Source of the DNA: Nocardioides deserti
GTDB lineage: Bacteria > Actinomycetota > Actinomycetes > Propionibacteriales > Nocardioidaceae
Assembly: GCF_014266025.1 (NCBI RefSeq)
Contig: NZ_JACMYC010000007.1
Location: forward strand, 1 to 64,000
Direction of reading: 5' to 3'
Length of the DNA stretch: 64,000 nucleotides
Under the pieces are notes generated by a model. That model had not been told where the DNA came from, did not search any database, and saw only the letters and a list, made by a program, of their open reading frames with translations. Shown here piece by piece: positions 59,508 through 64,000 of this stretch (within the stretch, counting starts at the first letter, position 1; each line of letters opens with the position of its first letter). The position numbers and the translations under genes were made by a program.

Positions 59508-61235
59508 GTGACCACGACCCAGCCCGGCCGACCGGCGCCCGCCGGCCTCGGCCGCCGCACCGTCGTCGCCACCGGGGCCGCCGGCCTCGGCACCGCGACG
59601 CTCGCCGGCTCCGCCGCCCTGTCCCCGTCGGCCGCCTCCCCCGACCGGCCGGGCGCCAAGCCCCGCCACCGGGTCTTCCAGCACGGCGTGGCCTCCGGCG
59701 ACCCGCTGCCGCGTGCGGTGGTGATCTGGACCCGCGTGACGCCCACGCGGTCGGCGACGCCCGGCTTGGGCAAGGGGCCGCGCACGGAAGTCCGGTGGGA
59801 GGTCGCGACCGACCGCGCCTTCCGGGACGTGGTGCGCCGCGGCACCTTCGTCACCAGCGCCGGCCGCGACCACACCGTCAAGCTCGACGTGACCGGCCTG
59901 CGGCCCGCGACCTGGTACCACTACCGCTTCACCGCCGCCGGCCAGCGCAGCCGCGTCGGTCGCACCCGCACGGCCCCCGCGCCCGACGCCACCCCGCGCA
60001 ACCTGCGCTTCGGGGTGGTCTCCTGCTCGAACTACCAGGCCGGGTACTTCGCCGCCTACCGCCACCTCGCCCGCCGCGACGACCTGCACGCGGTGCTGCA
60101 CCTGGGCGACTACCTCTACGAGTACGAGGCCGGCTACTACGGCGCCGGCGACGTCATCGTCCGCCGCCACGAGCCGGCCGGGGAGATGGTGTCGCTCGAC
60201 GACTACCGGCAGCGGCACGCGCAGTACAAGACCGACCCCGACCTGCAGGACCTCCACGCCTCCGCGCCGTTCATCACCGTCTGGGACGACCACGAGTCCG
60301 CCAACGACGCCTGGCGCGACGGGGCCGAGAACCACACCCCGGGCGGCGGGAAGGGTGGCGAGGGCAGCTGGCGGCGTCGCCGGGCCCGCGCGCACCGGGC
60401 GTACGACGAGTGGATGCCGATCCGCCTCGACGGCACCGCCCGGCTCGGCGACGGCACCCGGCTCTACCGTCGCCTGCGGTTCGGCACGCTGGCGGAGCTG
60501 AGCATGCTCGACCTGCGCACCTACCGCAGCGAGCAGGTCTCAGTCCCGGTCCTCGACCCCGCCGTCAGCGACCCCGACCGGACCATCACCGGACGCGAGC
60601 AGATGCGTTGGCTCAAGAACTCGCTGAGCCGCGACACCGCCCAGTGGAAGCTCGTCGGCAACCCGGTGATGATCGCGCCGGTCACCTTCGCGGCGCTGCC
60701 GGCCGACCTCGTCAGCCCGGTCAACGACGTCACCGGGCTGCTGCCCCAGGACGGCCTGCCCTACAACGTCGACCAGTGGGACGGCTACACCGACGACCGG
60801 CGCGAGCTGTTCGCCCACATCCGCGACCGCGGCATCAAGGACACCGTCTTCCTCACCGGCGACATCCACTCCGGCTGGGCGTGCGACCTGCCCTTCGACC
60901 GCGGTCTCTACCCGCTCGCCTCGGAGACCGCCGGCGTGGAGTTCGTCTGCTCCTCGGTCACCTCTGACAACCTCAAGGACATCCTCGGCGTGCCGCCGCG
61001 CACCGCGAGCGTCGCGGTCGAGCGGGTGATCCGGGCCGCCAACCCACACATCAGGTACCTCGACTTCGACTCCCACGGCTACTCCGTGCTCGACGTGACC
61101 CCCGCCCGCGTGCAGATGGACTGGTACGTCATCGGGTCCCGCACCGAGCGGAACACCCCCGCTACCTGGTCGCGCTCGTTCGCCACCCGGGCCGGCACCA
61201 ACAAGGTCGTCGCGGTCGATCGGCCGGTGCGCTGA
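59508..61235 (+). CDS. phoD: PhoD-family alkaline phosphatase, Tat-exported
   Basis: A 575-residue secreted phosphomonoesterase/phosphodiesterase. The Tat signal GLGRRTVVATGAAG has R16-R17. The calcium- and iron-binding PhoD domain includes FGVVSCSNYQAGYFAAYRHLA, VLHLGDYLYEYEAGYYG, VWDDHESANDAW, PVMIAPV and LTGDIHSGWACDL. It releases phosphate from extracellular esters. The GTG start is at 59508. The stop shares a base with the ATG of the next gene (TGATG), so the two form an operon with related functions. No PHO box was recognised upstream. Confidence 0.93.
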   Translation: MTTTQPGRPAPAGLGRRTVVATGAAGLGTATLAGSAALSPSAASPDRPGAKPRHRVFQHGVASGDPLPRAVVIWTRVTPTRSATPGLGKGPRTEVRWEVATDRAFRDVVRRGTFVTSAGRDHTVKLDVTGLRPATWYHYRFTAAGQRSRVGRTRTAPAPDATPRNLRFGVVSCSNYQAGYFAAYRHLARRDDLHAVLHLGDYLYEYEAGYYGAGDVIVRRHEPAGEMVSLDDYRQRHAQYKTDPDLQDLHASAPFITVWDDHESANDAWRDGAENHTPGGGKGGEGSWRRRRARAHRAYDEWMPIRLDGTARLGDGTRLYRRLRFGTLAELSMLDLRTYRSEQVSVPVLDPAVSDPDRTITGREQMRWLKNSLSRDTAQWKLVGNPVMIAPVTFAALPADLVSPVNDVTGLLPQDGLPYNVDQWDGYTDDRRELFAHIRDRGIKDTVFLTGDIHSGWACDLPFDRGLYPLASETAGVEFVCSSVTSDNLKDILGVPPRTASVAVERVIRAANPHIRYLDFDSHGYSVLDVTPARVQMDWYVIGSRTERNTPATWSRSFATRAGTNKVVAVDRPVR

Positions 61236-62551
61236 TGTGCACGCCGCAGCAGCACCCCGCGTCCGCCCGGACCGCCCGGACCGGCCCGCCCCCCGCGACC
61301 GACCGGCGTACCGTCCTCAAGGTCGCGGGCGCCGGCGGGCTCGCGCTGACCTTCTCGACCGCGCAGGGCGCCGGTTCACCGGCGTACGCCGCCGGGAACC
61401 GTGACCGTCGCCGTGCCTACGTGCTCGTCGTCGACGGCTGCCGCCCCGACGAGATCGACAGCGGGCTGATGCCCAACCTCGCGGCGCTGCGGGCCGGCGG
61501 CCGGCACTTCCCGCGGGCGCACTCGCTGCCCGTCATGGAGACACTGCCGAACCACGTGATGATGATGGCCGGCGTGCGGCCCGACCGCAGCGGCGTGCCC
61601 GCGAACGAGATCTACGACCGCGCGCTCGGCGAGACCCGCACGATGGACCGGCCGCGCGACATCCGCACCACCACGGTGATCGAGCGGCTGAACCGCCACG
61701 GCTTCCGCACCGGCACCGTGCTGAGCAAGGACTACCTGTTCACGATCTTCGGCGAGCGGGCCACCCACCGGTGGGAGCCGTTCCCGCTGCTGCCGGTCAC
61801 CGACCACGCACCGGACCTCTTCACGATGGAGGCCGCGCTGGGGATGGTCGAGGAGTTCGACCCGCACCTGGTCTTCGTCAACCTCGGCGACGTCGACCGG
61901 GTCGGGCACAGTGACCTGACCGGCGGCTCGCTGCAGGTGCTGCGCCGGGCCGCGCTGGTCTCGACCGACCTGCAGGTGGGGCGGTTCGTGTCGATGCTGA
62001 AGTCGACCGGCCGGTGGAAGCGCTCGATCGTCGTGGTGCTCGCCGACCACTCGATGGACTGGTCGCGACCGGACCGCGTGGTCTCGCTGACCGCGCCGCT
62101 CGCCGACGACCCGTTCCTCGCGGGGAAGGTCGCCGTCGCGCAGAACGGGGGCGCCGACCTCCTCTACTGGACCGGACCTGCGAAGCAGCGCGAGCGCGGC
62201 GTCGAGCGGATGCTGGCCGTCGCGCGGGCGACTCCCGGCGTCCTGTCCGCCCACGACCGGGCGCGCTCCCCGCGGCTGCGGCTCGGGCCGAACGCCGGCG
62301 ACGTCGTGGCGTACTGCCGCGCCGGGTGGCGGTTCAGCGACCCGAACGTCGTCGCGAATCCCATCCCCGGCAACCACGGCCACCCCGCCACCCGCGCGAT
62401 CCCGTTCTTCATCGGCGGCGGCCACCCGGCCGCGGCGAAGGCGGTCTCGTCGACCCTCGCCACGACCGTCGACGTCGCGCCGACGATCGCCGCGTTCTTC
62501 GGGCTCCGTGGTGCGCCGCGGGGCGGGTGGGACGGCCGCTCGCGGATCTGA
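61235..62551 (+). CDS. alkaline-phosphatase-superfamily nucleotide pyrophosphatase/phosphodiesterase, Tat-type signal
   Basis: A 438-residue secreted enzyme. Residues 20-45 carry a Tat-like signal (TDRRTVLKVAGAGGLALTF, R24-R25). Metal and nucleophile residues of the NPP family are visible: VVDGCRPDEIDSG, METLPNHVMMMAGVRPDRSGV (Thr nucleophile in ETLPN), NLGDVDRVGHSD and LADHSMDWS. It is predicted to hydrolyse phosphodiester or pyrophosphate bonds outside the cell together with the upstream PhoD. The ATG overlaps the phoD stop. Confidence 0.85.
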   Translation: MCTPQQHPASARTARTGPPPATDRRTVLKVAGAGGLALTFSTAQGAGSPAYAAGNRDRRRAYVLVVDGCRPDEIDSGLMPNLAALRAGGRHFPRAHSLPVMETLPNHVMMMAGVRPDRSGVPANEIYDRALGETRTMDRPRDIRTTTVIERLNRHGFRTGTVLSKDYLFTIFGERATHRWEPFPLLPVTDHAPDLFTMEAALGMVEEFDPHLVFVNLGDVDRVGHSDLTGGSLQVLRRAALVSTDLQVGRFVSMLKSTGRWKRSIVVVLADHSMDWSRPDRVVSLTAPLADDPFLAGKVAVAQNGGADLLYWTGPAKQRERGVERMLAVARATPGVLSAHDRARSPRLRLGPNAGDVVAYCRAGWRFSDPNVVANPIPGNHGHPATRAIPFFIGGGHPAAAKAVSSTLATTVDVAPTIAAFFGLRGAPRGGWDGRSRI

Positions 62552-62579
62552 GCTCCGCCGCTGGCCGCGGGCAGGGGGC

Positions 62580-62663
62580 GTCGACGATCGTTCAATTGCG
62601 CGGAAATGTCCCTGCGCAAGCGCTTGCACACCGCAACTTCCCAGCAATTGCGCGATTGTCGAC
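62580..62663. repeat. 84-base imperfect palindrome between convergent genes
   Basis: The 20-base arms at 62580-62599 (GTCGACGATCG then TTCAATTGC) and 62644-62663 are complementary at 17 of 20 positions. Between them is the perfect palindrome GCAAGCGCTTGC (62616-62627). The sequence is richer in A/T than the flanking genes. It could be a two-way terminator or a small mobile remnant. Confidence 0.55.
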
Positions 62664-62712
62664 CGCGCCCGAGCGACCCGCGCGGACCACCGGCGGGCGG
62701 AGACCGCGCGGA

Positions 62713-64000
62713 TCAGGCCTTGGCGGAGGCGGAGAGCCGGGCGAGCGCCTTGCGGACGATGCCGGGGTCGGTGGTGGTCCACATCGGCGGGAGGCTGGCC
62801 TTGAGGAAGCCGCCGTACCGCGCCGTGGCCAGCCGCGGGTCGAGCACGGCGACGACGCCGCGGTCGGTGGTGGTCCGGATCAGCCGGCCCGCGCCCTGGG
62901 CCATCAGCAGCGCGGCGTGGGTGGCGGCGACCTGCATGAACCCGTTGCCGCCGGCCTGGTCGGCGGCCTTCTGCCGCGCCGACATCAGCGGGTCGTCGGG
63001 CCGCGGGAACGGGATGCGGTCGATCAGCACCAGCTGGCAGGTGTCACCGGGGACGTCGAGCCCCTGCCACAGCGACAGCGTCCCGAAGAGCACCGTGTGC
63101 GGGTCCTCGACGAACTGCTTGGCCAGCTCCGGCAGCTGCGCGTCGCCCTGGGCGAGCGTGGTCAGGTGCGGGAGGCGTTCTCGGACCGCCTCGGCCGCGG
63201 TCTCGGCGGCGCGGCGCGAGGAGAACAGCCCGAGCGCCCGCCCGTCGGCGGCGTCGATGAGCTCGACGATCTCGTCGAGCTGGGCGGCCACGAGGCCGTC
63301 GCGGCCCGGCGGGGGCAGGTGGCGGGCGACGTACAGGATCCCCTGCTGGCCGTAGTCGAACGGCGACCCGACGTCGATCCCCCGCCACGGCAGCACGGTG
63401 TCGGTGCGCTGCGCGTCGGCGCTCTCGTCGACGACGCGCTCGGACGGCTTGAGCCCGACGCTGGTCGCCACCGACCCGAAGTCGCCGCCGAGCATCAGCG
63501 TCGCCGAGGTGAACACGACGCTCTTCTCGCGCAGCAGCTTGTCGCGCATCGGGCCCCACACCTGCAGCGGCGCGACGCACAGTCGCGGCGGCATCCGGTC
63601 GCTGCCCTCGGTCATCCACAGCACGTCGGAGTCGAGGTCGGCGGCCATCCGCTCGGCGGTCGCGAAGACGTCCTGCACCGACCCCTTGGCCTGGGTCAGC
63701 CCGGCGTCGGCGGACTTGTCGCTCTTGTCGTCGCCCTTGGGGTACGCCGACAGGCAGGCGCGCGCCGCGTCGCGGACCAGCACGAGGGCGTCGCCGAGCT
63801 CCTGGGGGATCCGCTCGAAGCGGCCCGGCCGGGCGTCGGTCATCGCCGAGCGCAGCGCCTCCGCGGCGTCGGCCAGGTCGTCGGCCTGCGAGCCCTCGAC
63901 GTGGCGCTGGCTGCGCCGGGCGGCCCGCTCGACCTCGGCCGCCCACAGCTCGTCGGTCGCGGCCTGGGTGACCCGCGCGGTGAGCTCGTGGGCCTCGTCG
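62713..64000 (-). CDS. DinG/YoaA-family ATP-dependent DNA helicase, C-terminal part (truncated by window edge)
   Basis: The frame enters from the window end and carries DEAHEL (Walker B, at the edge), then the helicase C-terminal motifs VVFTSATLMLGGDFGSVATSVGL, LGLFSSRRAAETAAEAVRERLP, TVLFGTLSLWQGLDVPGDTCQLVLIDRIPFPRPDDPLM and AQGAGRLIRTTTDRGVVAVLDPRL. This is the XPD/DinG group (5' to 3' translocation) used in repair of damaged DNA. The N-terminus, including any FeS cysteines, lies beyond the window. The stop is at 62713. The gene is convergent with the phosphodiesterase gene, separated by the palindrome at 62580-62663. Confidence 0.9.
   Translation of the reverse strand, partial: DEAHELTARVTQAATDELWAAEVERAARRSQRHVEGSQADDLADAAEALRSAMTDARPGRFERIPQELGDALVLVRDAARACLSAYPKGDDKSDKSADAGLTQAKGSVQDVFATAERMAADLDSDVLWMTEGSDRMPPRLCVAPLQVWGPMRDKLLREKSVVFTSATLMLGGDFGSVATSVGLKPSERVVDESADAQRTDTVLPWRGIDVGSPFDYGQQGILYVARHLPPPGRDGLVAAQLDEIVELIDAADGRALGLFSSRRAAETAAEAVRERLPHLTTLAQGDAQLPELAKQFVEDPHTVLFGTLSLWQGLDVPGDTCQLVLIDRIPFPRPDDPLMSARQKAADQAGGNGFMQVAATHAALLMAQGAGRLIRTTTDRGVVAVLDPRLATARYGGFLKASLPPMWTTTDPGIVRKALARLSASAKA

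Noticed and set aside
1..64000. CRISPR array
   Set aside because: No set of equal-length direct repeats with regular spacers was found; all repeats seen are palindromic and intergenic.

Overview
The window reads as chromosome from a high-GC Gram-positive bacterium. Coding DNA is strongly GC-biased at third positions, GTG starts are frequent, the SOS boxes are of the actinobacterial TCGAAC-N4-GTTCGA type, and the genome carries NrdJ/NrdR, a c-di-AMP-type leader and LexA. Gene style suggests Nocardioidaceae (Nocardioides-like), but that is inference from style and not from a search.

Left part (1-16.1 kb). After a truncated GH15 glucoamylase and a fatty-acid desaturase comes a complete selenocysteine/formate-dehydrogenase block. 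An fdh operon (alpha, beta and NrfD-type anchor subunits, minus strand) has an alpha subunit split by an in-frame UGA that I read as Sec188, followed by a SECIS-like hairpin. It is accompanied by selD, the UCA-anticodon tRNA-Sec gene (selC), selA and selB. Everything needed to make selenophosphate, Sec-tRNA and to decode UGA is therefore within about 14 kb of the one selenoprotein seen. A small membrane protein/winged-helix pair and two secreted-protein genes are interspersed.

Middle part (16.2-37.9 kb). A SWIM/SNF2 helicase is followed mostly by secreted or envelope proteins: an M6 immune-inhibitor-A-like protease, an NlpC/P60 hydrolase behind a probable c-di-AMP riboswitch, a GH106-like glycoside hydrolase, an esterase-like phytase-family protein and a large secreted amidase. 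Between them lie two short metabolic genes (SnoaL-like, SDR), a lipoprotein, an HhH-GPD protein and a Rossmann-fold protein of unknown role. Most transcription units end in strong GC hairpins.

Defence island (38.0-48.6 kb). A lower-GC two-gene operon (ParB-fold protein plus a possible restriction-nuclease-fold protein) and a vsr endonuclease face a four-gene operon: C5-cytosine methyltransferase, DUF262 protein, Z1-domain helicase-like ATPase, DUF4420 PD-(D/E)XK nuclease. This resembles the MZA/MutL-Z1-DUF4420 family of restriction-like defence systems, but no MutL/MORC ATPase or AIPR protein is present. A DUF262 (ParB/GmrS-type fold) protein occupies that position. It is my leading candidate for an incompletely described system.

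Right part (48.7-64 kb). nrdR-nrdJ (B12-dependent ribonucleotide reductase) has two NrdR boxes 31 bp apart. Then come a mismatch-type uracil-DNA glycosylase, a CNT nucleoside transporter, a GAF/HATPase regulator, an SOS module (lexA plus a LysM protein resembling SOS division inhibitors, with three SOS boxes), a PAP2 protein, a two-gene Tat-exported phosphatase operon (PhoD and a nucleotide-pyrophosphatase-like enzyme) and a truncated DinG-type helicase. No rRNA, IS element, integrase or CRISPR array was found.
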